64,000 nt of DNA from Sphingobium sp. MI1205 (GTDB lineage: Bacteria > Pseudomonadota > Alphaproteobacteria > Sphingomonadales > Sphingomonadaceae): positions 248,001 through 312,000 of the forward strand of contig NZ_CP005189.1 in the NCBI RefSeq assembly GCF_001563285.1, in the 5' to 3' direction. Below are positions 1 through 8,968 of this stretch, piece after piece. The first letter of the stretch is position 1; each line of letters starts with the position of its first letter. The notes below the pieces were generated by a model. It searched no databases. It was not told the origin of the DNA and saw only the letters and a list, made by a program, of their open reading frames with translations. Position numbers and translations under genes: made by a program.

Positions 1-49
1 GGCCTGCCATCGGCACCGCCTGCTCGACGGTGATATAGTCGCGACGCAT
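1..49 (-). CDS. Partial ORF, 5' end only
   Basis: A minus-strand reading frame starts with ATG at 49, preceded by a good GGAGAGGA ribosome binding site, and leaves the window at its left edge. Only about 16 residues are visible (MRRDYITVEQAVPMAG), which is too little for a family assignment. It lies 68 bp downstream of the glutathione transferase on the same strand and may be co-transcribed with it. Confidence 0.5.
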   Translation of the reverse strand, partial: MRRDYITVEQAVPMAG

Positions 50-116
50 ATGTCCTCTCCTTGATTTTGTCGTTGCTATTCTTCGATCGACTTCGCGCCC
101 GAACAACGAAATAGCT

Positions 117-797
117 TCAATCCTTGATGTTGAAGAGGATGCGCCGCGTTTCGTCGTCGGGAGTGATCGGCAGTGGCGCTTGAAAGTCCGGCAGGGCTCG
201 TCCGAACGCCGGCCTTGCCTCCATGGCCGCGAACCAGCGATTGACATGGGGATAGTCCGTCAGTTCGATGCCATGATGGGCACGAAAAAGGGTCCAGGGC
301 CAGCAGGCGATGTCGGCGATGGAAAAAGCATCCGCGATCCACTCACGCCCCTCCAGACGCCGGTCCAGCACGCCATACAGACGGGCGGCCTCATCCGAAT
401 AGCGGCGCACGCCATAGGGATTGGGCTCGGGCGCATAGTTGCGGAAATGGCCCGCCTGCCCCAGCATGGGCCCCTGCCCCGCCATCTGCCACATCAGCCA
501 GGCCAGCACCGTGCTGCGTGGTCGTGGCTCGGTCGGCAGCAGCGCGCCGCCCTTTTCCGCGAGATAGATGAGGATCGCGCCCGATTCAAAGAGCGACAGC
601 GGCGGGCCGCCGTCAGCCGGATCATGATCGACGATCGCGGGGATCTTGTTGTTGGGACTGATCGCCAGGAATTCGGGGCTGAACTGTTCGCCACTCATAA
701 TGTCGAGCGGCTTGCGCTCATACGCCATGCCCAATTCCTGCAAGATCAGCAGGACTTTTATGACGTTTGGCGATTCCGGGCCATAAACATCGATCAT
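117..797 (-). CDS. Glutathione S-transferase family protein
   Basis: A 226-residue cytosolic GST-like protein. The N-terminal thioredoxin-fold half carries the PESPNVIKVLLILQELG helix start typical of YfcG/Ure2p-like (Nu-class) enzymes, then NNKIPAIVDHD with the cis-proline and LFESGAILIYLAEK for the glutathione gamma-glutamyl contact near residues 68-80. The C-terminal helical domain contains SIADIACWPW. The family conjugates glutathione or reduces disulfides; the substrate is unknown. The start at 797 is preceded by GAGGAT, and the longer upstream frame has no receptor or GST homology. It is divergent from the SDR at 1084, with 286 bp between them. Confidence 0.88.
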   Translation of the reverse strand: MIDVYGPESPNVIKVLLILQELGMAYERKPLDIMSGEQFSPEFLAISPNNKIPAIVDHDPADGGPPLSLFESGAILIYLAEKGGALLPTEPRPRSTVLAWLMWQMAGQGPMLGQAGHFRNYAPEPNPYGVRRYSDEAARLYGVLDRRLEGREWIADAFSIADIACWPWTLFRAHHGIELTDYPHVNRWFAAMEARPAFGRALPDFQAPLPITPDDETRRILFNIKD

Positions 798-1083
798 TCC
801 ACATCCTCGCTTTTTGTTCGCCGGCGTATTTACGGCATGGGCTAACAACACACAATCGGATGTCCTCTTCCGAGCGACAATGCGCCGAGCTGAACACCAA
901 CCAAACGCGCAGAGGCGACGTGATATGGCGTCTCCGACACGATGTCGGCCGGAGCTATAGCGCGCAGCCATCTGTGTCTCGCACAGAAATAATGGATGCC
1001 TGACCGGAATCCTTAAAGAATTTCCGATTGCCCACGCCCGCCGCTCGCTGAAAATGCCCGCGATAATCAGGATAGGAGAATGT

Positions 1084-1857
1084 ATGGGCAGATTGGAAGG
1101 CAAGGTCGCGATAATCACCGGCGCGGCGCGGGGCATGGGGGCGGAAACCGCGCGGCAGTTCGCCGCACAAGGCGCGCGCGTCTGCGTCACCGATGTGCTC
1201 GACACGACTCCTGTGGCTGAGGAGATCGGCACCGCCGCAATGGCGATGAACCATGACGTCACTGACGAAAGCCGCTGGCAGGCGGTGACAGCTGAAGTCG
1301 CGCGGCGCTTCGGTCAAATCGACATTTTGGTGAATAATGCCGGCATCGTCTTTTGGGGCGGCTCGATACTGGAGATCGAGAAAGCCGATTTCGACCGGCT
1401 ATACAATGTCAATCTGCTGGGCGCATGGCTGGGTATCAAGCATGTCGCGCCATCCATGATCCGCAGCGGCGGCGGATCGATCGTCAACATCTGCTCCATT
1501 TCCGGCATGACCGGACTCAACGGTATCGCCCCCTATGCTGCGAGCAAATGGGCACTGCGCGGCCTTTCAAAAACGGCAGCCATGGAACTGGGACCGAAGA
1601 AGATACGGGTGAACGCGGTCTTTCCCGGCACCATCAATACCGAAATGGGCAACGTCGCCAAGGAATCGACCGAAGCGCTCAACGCCCGGCAGAAAGGACT
1701 GCCCATTGCTCGTATCGGGGAGCCGATCGACATCGCCCAGGCAAGCCTGTTCCTTGCCAGTGATGAATCGGCCTACATGACCGGGGCGGAGATCGTCGTG
1801 GACGGCGGCCTGACGACCGGCTTCTACAGCAGCGCCCTGCCCGGCGGTATCGAATGA
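1084..1857 (+). CDS. SDR family oxidoreductase
   Basis: A 257-residue classical short-chain dehydrogenase. TGAARGMG near residues 12-19 is the NAD(P)-binding glycine motif, the aspartate in VCVTDV (about 37) suggests NAD preference, NNAG is at 84-87, and the catalytic Ser/Tyr/Lys are near 138, 151 and 155 (YAASK). The C-terminal VDGG motif is present. The start at 1084 follows AGGAGAATGT; an in-frame upstream ATG at 1054 has no ribosome binding site. A strong terminator follows directly. The likely role is oxidation of a secondary alcohol in a catabolic route; the substrate is unknown. Confidence 0.92.
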   Translation: MGRLEGKVAIITGAARGMGAETARQFAAQGARVCVTDVLDTTPVAEEIGTAAMAMNHDVTDESRWQAVTAEVARRFGQIDILVNNAGIVFWGGSILEIEKADFDRLYNVNLLGAWLGIKHVAPSMIRSGGGSIVNICSISGMTGLNGIAPYAASKWALRGLSKTAAMELGPKKIRVNAVFPGTINTEMGNVAKESTEALNARQKGLPIARIGEPIDIAQASLFLASDESAYMTGAEIVVDGGLTTGFYSSALPGGIE

Positions 1858-1867
1858 TTTAGGGGGT

Positions 1868-1899
1868 GGCCGACGCATCGATCGATGCGTCGGCCTTTT
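1868..1899 (+). terminator. Rho-independent terminator
   Basis: A perfect 28-bp palindrome (1868-1895, ends GGCC...GGCC, core ATCGAT) is followed immediately by TTTTCTT. It starts 10 bp after the SDR stop codon, so it should end that transcript. The T-run is only on the plus side, so it does not serve the convergent P450 gene equally well. Confidence 0.85.
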
Positions 1900-1943
1900 C
1901 TTCCAACAGAGGCAGTACGATCCCGCTGCGGGATTATACCGGT

Positions 1944-3197
1944 CTAGGCGATCTTATCGAACCGCAGCTTCAGCTTTTCTGCACCCCATTGCATATAGTG
2001 ACGCCGCATCTGCACGGCGCCTTCCTCGTCGGAAAGGCGGAAGTTGCGCATACGGCGCAACATCGTTTCAAAGGCGATCCGCATTTCCGCGCGTGCAAGC
2101 TGGTTGCCGATGCAGAGATGCGCTCCCGTGCCAAAGGCCAGATGCTGGCGCGCATTCGGGCGGTCCACGATGAACTCGTCGGGATGATCGAATTTGTCCG
2201 GATCGCGGTTGGCCGCAGCCCATTGAAGCTGGATGATGCCGCCTTCCGGGATGACGACGCCGTCGATTTCCACTTCCTGCAGCGCCCGGCGCCAGAGCGC
2301 CTGGACCGGCGCATCAAAACGCATCAACTCCTCTATGAAATTGGTGATCAGTGCAGGGTCCTCGCGCAGCCGCTGCTCCAGCCCCGGCTGTTCGATGATG
2401 CGCAACATGCCGGTGGGAATCAGCAGTGTGATCGAGTCGTGGCCGCCGACATAGAGGGGCTGGAGGAACCAAGCCAGTTCCTGATCAGTCAGCCGCCGCC
2501 CGTCGACCTCGAAGGTGCGGGCGTGATGCATGAACGATCCGTCTTCGGCCGCCGCCGAAACATTGGCGCGCTCGACCATGTAATTGAGCAATTCGATGAC
2601 CTTGCGGTTCATCGCTATCTCATTTTCTTCGTCGAAGGTCGGTTCGGTAAGAGCGTTGGATGCGTTGGTCCAATCCTTGAGCTTCTCCTGATCTTCGCGA
2701 GGCAGACCAAGAAAATCGCCAGCGATGATCGCCGGGAACACACCTGCCAGGTCGCGCGCCACGTCGATCTCGCCCGTGTCGATGACCCGGTCGATGGCCT
2801 CGTCAACCAGCATCTGAATATAGGTTTCCATCTGCGCCACGCGCTGGGCAGTAAAGAGCCGGTCCACGAGTGATCGGAACATGCGGTGTGAAGGCGGGTC
2901 ATTTGTGACCAGCGTGTGCATCTGCGGCCAGGCGTCCTTCGCGTACATCGCGTCGATCTGCTTCTGCAACGGCGTGTCACGCTGGACCAGAATGCCCGTC
3001 TTGTTGGAAAAGCGCTTGGTGTCTGCGGCGATCTTTCGCACTTCGGCATAATCGGTAACGACATAATAGCCGTTGCCGGGATCCTGGTAGACCTTCCGTC
3101 CGTCCGCATGCATCCGCGTATAGGTCTGATAGGGACAGCCCTGCTGCATCACGCTGGTGAAGTCGATCGGATCGATCGGCTCTGCCGTGCTGGTCAT
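1944..3197 (-). CDS. Cytochrome P450
   Basis: A 417-residue soluble bacterial P450. The heme-binding loop FGTGAHLCIGNQLARAE places the cysteine ligand near residue 362. The K-helix ExxR is in EELMR near 290-293. The I-helix reads GGHDSI near 251-256, so the usual acid-Thr pair is Asp-Ser here. It would hydroxylate a small hydrophobic substrate using electrons from a ferredoxin and its reductase, neither of which is encoded in the window. The start at 3197 follows AGGAG; in-frame ATGs at 3203 and further upstream are alternatives. It converges on the SDR at 1084 and is divergent from the SDR at 3383. Confidence 0.93.
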   Translation of the reverse strand: MTSTAEPIDPIDFTSVMQQGCPYQTYTRMHADGRKVYQDPGNGYYVVTDYAEVRKIAADTKRFSNKTGILVQRDTPLQKQIDAMYAKDAWPQMHTLVTNDPPSHRMFRSLVDRLFTAQRVAQMETYIQMLVDEAIDRVIDTGEIDVARDLAGVFPAIIAGDFLGLPREDQEKLKDWTNASNALTEPTFDEENEIAMNRKVIELLNYMVERANVSAAAEDGSFMHHARTFEVDGRRLTDQELAWFLQPLYVGGHDSITLLIPTGMLRIIEQPGLEQRLREDPALITNFIEELMRFDAPVQALWRRALQEVEIDGVVIPEGGIIQLQWAAANRDPDKFDHPDEFIVDRPNARQHLAFGTGAHLCIGNQLARAEMRIAFETMLRRMRNFRLSDEEGAVQMRRHYMQWGAEKLKLRFDKIA

Positions 3198-3382
3198 TCT
3201 CATCTCCTGGTACATTGTTCGGCCTTCGCCGTGTGCCACCATCATGCCGAAGAGGTCCTCAAGCCGCAAAACCCCCGATCGGGACTATTTGACGAAGTTC
3301 TGGAACATTCCATCATTCCCCCCTGCTCCCTGCCACGAATTGCTTATGACTATGGGCGACAAGTCAAAACGGGGAGAGAGGC

Positions 3383-4249
3383 ATGGTCGCGCCAGAGGCG
3401 TTCAAACTCACCGGACGCAAGGCCTTGGTAACGGGCGGCGGGACAGGGTTGGGCTATGCCATGGCCCAAGCGCTGGCGGCGGCGGGTGCTACGGTCATGA
3501 TCGCCGGGCGCCGGATCGGGATGCTGGTGGATGCCACAGAGCAGTTGCGCGCAGCAGTGCCTGGCGCCACGCTGTTGCATGAAGCCGTGGACCTGTACGA
3601 CATGGACGATGTCCTACGCTTTGCCGAAGTCGCCGTCGGTCGACTGGAAGGCGTCGACATTTTCGTCGGCAACGCCGGAGCGGTTCACGCCCAGGGCTTT
3701 GGCGCCATGACGCCGAAGGAAGTCGACCGCACGCTCCAGCTCAATCTTTCGGCGAACATCGCGCTCAGTCAGAGCTTCGCCCGGCATATGATGGCCCAGC
3801 GGTGGGGTCGCATCCTGTTCAGTTCCTCGACTGCCGCGCATCTTGCCGCCCCTTTGCAGGGCAATCTGGCCTATGCAGCGGCGAAGAGTGGCATCAACGG
3901 CTTCATGCGCGTCATTGCAGCGGAGCTCGGTCGTTTCGGCATTACGGTCAACAGCCTGATCCTGGGCGTGTTCTGGACGTCGATCCTGCGCGAAGCAGTC
4001 ACCCAGCTGCGCGACGAGGAAAGTGACGATGCGGCGGAGGCGTTGATTGACGGCTTTGTCGACATGACCGCGCTCGGTCGCCTGGGCGAACCTGAAGACT
4101 TGCACGGCATTGTCCAGTTGCTGGCGAGCGATGCCGGCCGCTATATCACGGGCGCGAGCATTCCGGTGGACGGCGGCACCAGCATCATGATGCGGCCATG
4201 GTTGGGAACGCCGACTACCACCATTGAGCAAGAAGGGAGAACGGGATGA
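3383..4249 (+). CDS. SDR family oxidoreductase
   Basis: A 288-residue SDR. TGGGTGLG near residues 17-24 is the cofactor motif, and AGRR near 41-44 suggests NADP preference because basic residues follow beta-2. GNAG (96-99) replaces NNAG. The catalytic Ser/Tyr/Lys are near 149, 164 and 168 (YAAAK), and VDGG lies near the C terminus. The start at 3383 follows GGGGAGAGAGGC. Its TGA overlaps the ATG of the next gene (ATGA at 4246), so the two are translationally coupled. The likely role is redox of an alcohol/ketone intermediate. Confidence 0.9.
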   Translation: MVAPEAFKLTGRKALVTGGGTGLGYAMAQALAAAGATVMIAGRRIGMLVDATEQLRAAVPGATLLHEAVDLYDMDDVLRFAEVAVGRLEGVDIFVGNAGAVHAQGFGAMTPKEVDRTLQLNLSANIALSQSFARHMMAQRWGRILFSSSTAAHLAAPLQGNLAYAAAKSGINGFMRVIAAELGRFGITVNSLILGVFWTSILREAVTQLRDEESDDAAEALIDGFVDMTALGRLGEPEDLHGIVQLLASDAGRYITGASIPVDGGTSIMMRPWLGTPTTTIEQEGRTG

Positions 4250-4854
4250 CCGATAACCAGGCAGGCCTGCTGCGTGAACTGCTGGACCGGCAGGAAATAC
4301 AGCATCTTTTAACACGCTACGCGCGCGCGATCGACAGGCTGGATATCGATCTACTCAAATCGCTATATCATCCCGAAGCCCGCGACGACCATGCTTCTTT
4401 CAAGGGGACGGCGCAGGAATTCGCAGACCATGTCATCGCCTTTCTGGGCGACGCCTTCGTCACGACCATGCATCATGTGACCCACAGCCACATCGGCGTG
4501 AACGGCGACGAAGCGGCAGCGGAATCCTATTATTACGCCTATCACCGGATGGAAGGCGACCACGCCAAGGTCGCCGGCTTCTTCGGCAAAACCTATGCCG
4601 ACCGATGCCGCACGGACGGCACATTAGATGATGGCCATGAGTTCATCTGCGGCGGCCGCTATGTCGACCGACTGTCGCGACGCAACGGGGAATGGCGTAT
4701 CTCCCACCGCGAGATCACCGTGGAATGGAAACATTTCCGCCCCGCCACGCACGGAGACCCAGATTCAGGCATAGAGGCCATCGTCGCGCCTGCCCGGCGC
4801 GACCGGGACGACATTGCTTACCGCTTCTTTGCGGAGGTGGGACCGCCCGCGTAG
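4246..4854 (+). CDS. SnoaL-like / NTF2-fold protein
   Basis: A 202-residue protein whose first half shows the NTF2-like (SnoaL_4 type) start: LLDRQEIQHLLTRYARAIDRLD, then LYHPEARDDH, a central THSHIGVNG strand and a C-terminal WRISHREITVEW strand. Such proteins are small cone-shaped isomerases, dehydratases or lyases and often sit beside oxygenases in sphingomonad catabolic clusters. Its start overlaps the stop of the upstream SDR by 4 bp, implying joint function. No specific activity can be assigned. Confidence 0.8.
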   Translation: MTDNQAGLLRELLDRQEIQHLLTRYARAIDRLDIDLLKSLYHPEARDDHASFKGTAQEFADHVIAFLGDAFVTTMHHVTHSHIGVNGDEAAAESYYYAYHRMEGDHAKVAGFFGKTYADRCRTDGTLDDGHEFICGGRYVDRLSRRNGEWRISHREITVEWKHFRPATHGDPDSGIEAIVAPARRDRDDIAYRFFAEVGPPA

Positions 4855-4924
4855 CGCATGAAGCGCGTCTCCCGCGGACACGGCAGGCGAGAATCGGCTC
4901 CAGTTCGTGCGGCGGGAACCGCAT

Positions 4925-6139
4925 TTAGACGAATCCATAGGGCGCATACGGCCCATTAATGAACAATTCGACCTGCGACGAACCTGTGCTTACCGACCCG
5001 TCGGGCGCATAGGTGGTCACGCGCGCCAGATATTCGGGACCATGCACCATGTTACCGATCGACGTACCGGTGTTGAATCCCTCCGATGCGGCCGCGCCGC
5101 TGACGGCATAGGGTATGTATTCGAAGGGCTGCACCGAATAGTCGCCCTCGTCCCATTCGAGCGCCAGTTCTTCCGAACCATGATAGGTGAAGAATGTACC
5201 GCCATCCTTCCAGCTACCCGGAAAGGAACCCATGGGCTGCACGATCCAGGGGGGGGTCTCAATGTCGAACACCTGCCGCCAGTCCCGACCCTGCACGTCG
5301 GTAAGGTAGAAGGTCACCTTCTTGAGAATGCGAGTGCCGGGATTGAATTCCATCTCATGCCGCCCCGACACCAGTTCGATATCCTCTTCGCCCCAGCCCT
5401 TAAAGATGCGTCCGCCAAAGGGCGTGCCGAATACATCGTTCATTTTGCATTGCACGCCCTCGGCCGTTTCGTGAACATGATAGAAGCCGCTATAGGGCTC
5501 TGTGCGGAAGCAGGTCCAAAAGCGCATCGCGCGTTTCGGGCCCTCGTCCCTCCACGGCGGCGGCAGGATGGAAGGCGGCGGTGACAGCGGCGGCCGCGAG
5601 GTATATAGGCCCCAGCTATGGTCGCGGGCGCCCGACCAGATGTCTGGCGTTACCTTCCATTCGCGTTCACGTAGCTTGAGCCATCCGCTTGCCTTGCCCG
5701 GCTGTGAATAGCGGGTCTGATCTGTCGTGCGGCGGCCCCGATTGGTGGCGATATGATGGTCTTCCAGAAAGGCGGGCGAGGTGCCCTCCCACAAGATGTC
5801 GAAGCTCATGCCGCTGTCATTCTCCGCCAGTTCCAGGCGCAGACGCTTAAGCGGCTCGACGATCGTGACGCGGAACGGCCCGACCTCCAGCGCGAAGTTG
5901 CCCCGCCAGCAACGATTGAAGCGCAGCGTCGTCTGGATACCGCCGACGTTCAGGAGGACGCAGCCGCCGATCATGTCGGTATTCGGGTTCACCCGCAAAT
6001 AGGTGCCAAGAAAAACTTTCTCGTCCGGGTTGAACACCGCAAACCAGTAACCCTCGTCCCAGGCATAGTCGGTGGAGGGGATGTAACTGAACGTGTAAGG
6101 TGCCTGATGCACAGGGAATTCGTCATAGGGGGTCAACAT
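4925..6139 (-). CDS. Uncharacterised beta-rich protein (DUF7064/7065-like)
   Basis: A 404-residue protein with no signal peptide or membrane helix. It is rich in aromatic and beta-strand segments, for example YTFSYIPSTDYAWDEGYWF, the polar stretch ARDHSWGLYTSRP near 195-207 and YSGFYHVHETAEGVQC. Its style resembles the lipocalin-like two-domain proteins recently grouped as DUF7064/DUF7065, recalled only by eye. ARDHSWG recurs in hydroxyneurosporene-synthase/AttH-like folds that hydrate or hydrolyse lipophilic substrates. The start is taken at ATG 6139 (AGGTGAG upstream); GTG at 6142 is possible. It converges on the SnoaL gene at 4246. Confidence 0.55.
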   Translation of the reverse strand: MLTPYDEFPVHQAPYTFSYIPSTDYAWDEGYWFAVFNPDEKVFLGTYLRVNPNTDMIGGCVLLNVGGIQTTLRFNRCWRGNFALEVGPFRVTIVEPLKRLRLELAENDSGMSFDILWEGTSPAFLEDHHIATNRGRRTTDQTRYSQPGKASGWLKLREREWKVTPDIWSGARDHSWGLYTSRPPLSPPPSILPPPWRDEGPKRAMRFWTCFRTEPYSGFYHVHETAEGVQCKMNDVFGTPFGGRIFKGWGEEDIELVSGRHEMEFNPGTRILKKVTFYLTDVQGRDWRQVFDIETPPWIVQPMGSFPGSWKDGGTFFTYHGSEELALEWDEGDYSVQPFEYIPYAVSGAAASEGFNTGTSIGNMVHGPEYLARVTTYAPDGSVSTGSSQVELFINGPYAPYGFV

Positions 6140-6606
6140 CACTCACCTACTTTCTTTTGCCTGAGCATGCCGTGCCGCTTCGCGGGCTGCGAGGCGGCAC
6201 GGGTCTGCTCTATTGATTGCTGGCCCCTCGCTATCGGTCTGGAGCGACTTTTTCACCTAAAAACGGCGTCTCTTGTCAAAGTTTCACGCCAAACTTGACG
6301 CCGATAAGGCGCCAATATTGTCTTGCTGGAACTGCTGAAGCACCGGAAGAACCTCCCCCAACATCAGATATCGCCACGGCCCATGGATCAGAGAAACGCC
6401 CGCGTAGCGCGATTTGAGACGTAACCATCGCCTAAGCACCGCAGTTATGCAACTTGTGCGACATCTTGCTCTGTCAATCGCCGTTGCCATAGCATTTACT
6501 GGTCCAGCACGCAGAAGCGGTCGCGAGCAATCCTCGCCCATGTCCGGACCCCGTTAAGCCAGCGAATTTCCATTATAGAATTTAGAGTCACACTACAGAG
6601 AATGTC
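6140..6606. other. Intergenic region without a recognised gene
   Basis: This stretch lies between the start of the uncharacterised gene at 6139 and the stop of the epoxide hydrolase at 6607. It should contain the minus-strand promoter for the former. An 85-codon minus-strand frame (6284-6541) exists but shows no recognisable domain and no good ribosome binding site. No repeat or convincing hairpin was seen. Confidence 0.5.
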
Positions 6607-7767
6607 TCAGGCATGCGCCCCGAAGAACTCGCCATATTCCCGCGCGAGGCGTGACGGCTCCTCATATGCCAAAAAATGCCCTCCCCGTGGCAGCAACTCC
6701 CACCGCATGAGATTGACCCGCTCGGCAACGAATGACTTCGGCAGGAGGACAAGTTCCTTTGGTGCGACCGCAACCGCCGTGGGTACAGTTATCAGGGGCA
6801 ACTGATCGTGAAGTGGCAGCCAGTTCATTCCGATGCCATTGCCCGCGAACTGCTCCTTATATATACGAAGGGACGATCCAATTGTATTGGTGAGCCAGTA
6901 TAGCGATGCGGTCGTGCACAGAAAATCCCGCTCCTCCTTATCTTCGACCTTCTCTCTTCGGTCAGCCCATGCGATCCGCCGCTCCCATATCCAGGCGGCA
7001 GTACCCACGGGAGAGTCCGCCAAGGCGTAGGCAAGCGTCTGTGGATCATTACTGTGCACCGCGACGTGACTGGTAATCATCGGAAGCGCTTTCGCATTGC
7101 GCGCGACCATCCATTGCTCATCTGACGCATAATCGCTGGGCGACAATTGCATGTGATTCACACCTGGCAGCGCCACAAGCGTGAGGTGCATCGCGCGCAG
7201 TTTATGCGCATGCGCATGTCCAAGTTCCGCTGTGATGAGTGATCCCCAATCCCCACCCGCGGCAGCAAAACGATCATAACCCAAGCCCTCCATCAGCTTT
7301 GCCCAAAGCCCTGCAATAGCGCGGACGTTGAGACCAGTGGTGGCAAGCGGCGCGGAGAATGCCACACCTGGGAGTGAAGGGACCACTATGTCGAACGCAG
7401 GACCATCGTGGCGATGGCTCAATTGATCGACGACCCCAAGCCAATCGTAGAAAGTCCACGGCCAGCCATGTGTCAAAAGAAGGGGAATCGCATCCTTCCG
7501 AGGACTGCGTACATGAATGAAGTGAACTGGCACGCCATCGATCTCTGTCCGATAATGCGGGTACTCATTCATCTTCTCTTCATGATCGCGCCAATCATAC
7601 TGATTGATCCAGTGGTCCACGATGGTTTGCAGCCACTCCTCTCTCACGCCATATCGGCCATCCGTGTTTCCGAAATCTCCTGGCCAGGATGTCGATTCGA
7701 GACGGCGCTTCATCTCGTCCAGGCGGTCGTCCGAAATCCGGATGGCAAATGCTTCGGGTGACGTCAT
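6607..7767 (-). CDS. Epoxide hydrolase, alpha/beta-hydrolase type
   Basis: A 386-residue protein with an N-terminal epoxide-hydrolase domain (about 1-115) followed by an alpha/beta hydrolase core. HGWPW near 100-104 supplies the oxyanion hole, GGDWGS places the nucleophile Asp near 173, and PRGGHFLAYEEP places the catalytic His near 364. The family adds water to epoxides through an alkyl-enzyme ester. The start at 7767 follows GGAGAG; the longer frame to 7824 lacks one. It is divergent from a TetR-type regulator at 8083, a plausible local controller. Confidence 0.9.
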   Translation of the reverse strand: MTSPEAFAIRISDDRLDEMKRRLESTSWPGDFGNTDGRYGVREEWLQTIVDHWINQYDWRDHEEKMNEYPHYRTEIDGVPVHFIHVRSPRKDAIPLLLTHGWPWTFYDWLGVVDQLSHRHDGPAFDIVVPSLPGVAFSAPLATTGLNVRAIAGLWAKLMEGLGYDRFAAAGGDWGSLITAELGHAHAHKLRAMHLTLVALPGVNHMQLSPSDYASDEQWMVARNAKALPMITSHVAVHSNDPQTLAYALADSPVGTAAWIWERRIAWADRREKVEDKEERDFLCTTASLYWLTNTIGSSLRIYKEQFAGNGIGMNWLPLHDQLPLITVPTAVAVAPKELVLLPKSFVAERVNLMRWELLPRGGHFLAYEEPSRLAREYGEFFGAHA

Positions 7768-7902
7768 GCAACTCTCCAGGATTCTGTTTGCCGGCCAGCC
7801 TGTAATTACAGCCGACCCGGGCAAAGTGGAAGCATCGTGATCGCATGAGCAGGCAAACCCGGTGACTCTATTATCTTTCGTGGATGTAGCGTGGGGCGCG
7901 GA

Positions 7903-7928
7903 CGTTCCCCTTTTCCTGCAGGGGAACG
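7903..7928. repeat. Inverted repeat in divergent promoter region
   Basis: CGTTCCCC (7903-7910) and its exact complement GGGGAACG (7921-7928) are separated by 10 bp. The repeat lies in the 315-bp gap between the epoxide hydrolase (minus) and the TetR gene (plus), where a TetR operator would be expected. It could equally be an mRNA hairpin. Nothing else was recognised in 7768-8082. Confidence 0.45.
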
Positions 7929-8082
7929 CCGAACATGCTAAAATTTCTACTTGTTCCAGCGCGGCCTGGCACGCATGTACCTTTCACGAGCGCGGAGAAC
8001 CTCTGCGAGCTTTACCGCAGGCCCATGCGGCGGTGAAGAATGCCCCAGGCGGATAAAGCGCCGGACGGAACGGAGATTATGA

Positions 8083-8664
8083 ATGGCAAGCGGCCTTGAA
8101 CCTACTCCTGCAGGCCTGAAGGTCTGGGAGGCGGCAAGCAGCCTTTTTTACAGGCATGGCATCCGCGCCGTCGGAGTAGCCGAAATATCGGAACTCTCGG
8201 GCGTCGCCAAGACCAACCTTTACCGGAACTTCCGGTCCAAGGACGGACTTGTCATTGCCTATCTGGACGAACAGGCAAGAGCGGGTCGCCAAATATGCAA
8301 GGATGCGCTCACGTCCCACCCGGGCGATCCCAAAGCGCAGCTGCGTTATATCATCCGTGAAACGGCGAAGGCGATAGGGTCTCCAGGGTACCGAGGATGC
8401 CCACTCGCCAATGCCGCCATAGAGTTTCCTGACCGCGATCACCCAGTGCGGCAAAAAGTAGACGAGTTAAAAATCGCCTTCCTAGAAAATTTGAACAATA
8501 TCGCCGCGCAGATGAACATAAGAAAGCCTTGCGAACTGGCCTATGCGATCATGATGTTGCTTGAGGGAGCGAGTTGTTCAGCCCAGATATTCTCTGCGGA
8601 GAAATCGGCTAACGCGGCCATCGAAGCCGCTGATCGGGTAATCCTTTCCTATGACCAAGGCTGA
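8083..8664 (+). CDS. TetR/AcrR family transcriptional regulator
   Basis: A 193-residue regulator. The N-terminal helix-turn-helix runs from AASSLFYRHGIRAVGVAEIS to KTNLYRNFRSKDGL (about 16-58), the canonical TetR DNA-binding unit. The remainder is the helical ligand-binding and dimer domain, with the RGCPLANAA segment near 104-112 that is common in the LmrA/YxaF-like subgroup. The start is ATG 8083 with CGGAG upstream. The divergent epoxide hydrolase is the nearest candidate target. Confidence 0.9.
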   Translation: MASGLEPTPAGLKVWEAASSLFYRHGIRAVGVAEISELSGVAKTNLYRNFRSKDGLVIAYLDEQARAGRQICKDALTSHPGDPKAQLRYIIRETAKAIGSPGYRGCPLANAAIEFPDRDHPVRQKVDELKIAFLENLNNIAAQMNIRKPCELAYAIMMLLEGASCSAQIFSAEKSANAAIEAADRVILSYDQG

Positions 8665-8968
8665 CGCAAATAAGGAGAGATCGAAGCGATTCCGGGCGCA
8701 TGACGGCGTAATAGCCATTTAGCTGGGCCAGTCTGTTACTCTTGGGCAGCCGGACCGGATCGTCCGGCTGCACCTCCTTCCTGCAGCAGCAGCCTTATCT
8801 CGATCCGGAGATAGTTCGTCTCGGCGTCGGGGCTTCACGCGAGCGATTGCGCAGCTCGGCGTCCAGCATCGTATGATGCGCCGATTCTGGCGGGTCCATC
8901 GGCACTTCGCGGACAATGCCGATCGCCACATTCTGCACAATGCAGCCATTCAGCACGCGACGAACGCC
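8665..8968. other. Intergenic region with hairpin and open relic frame
   Basis: Downstream of the TetR gene and the Gfo/Idh gene (convergent) lies a 304-bp gap. A hairpin with a perfect 9-bp stem (CAGCCGGAC / GTCCGGCTG, 6-base loop) sits at 8747-8770 and may end transcription from either side, though no T-run follows. On the minus strand the frame of the Gfo/Idh gene continues open for about 54 codons after its TGA (reading GCIVQNVAIGIVREVP and on), which may be the degraded remnant of a longer or fused protein. Confidence 0.4.
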
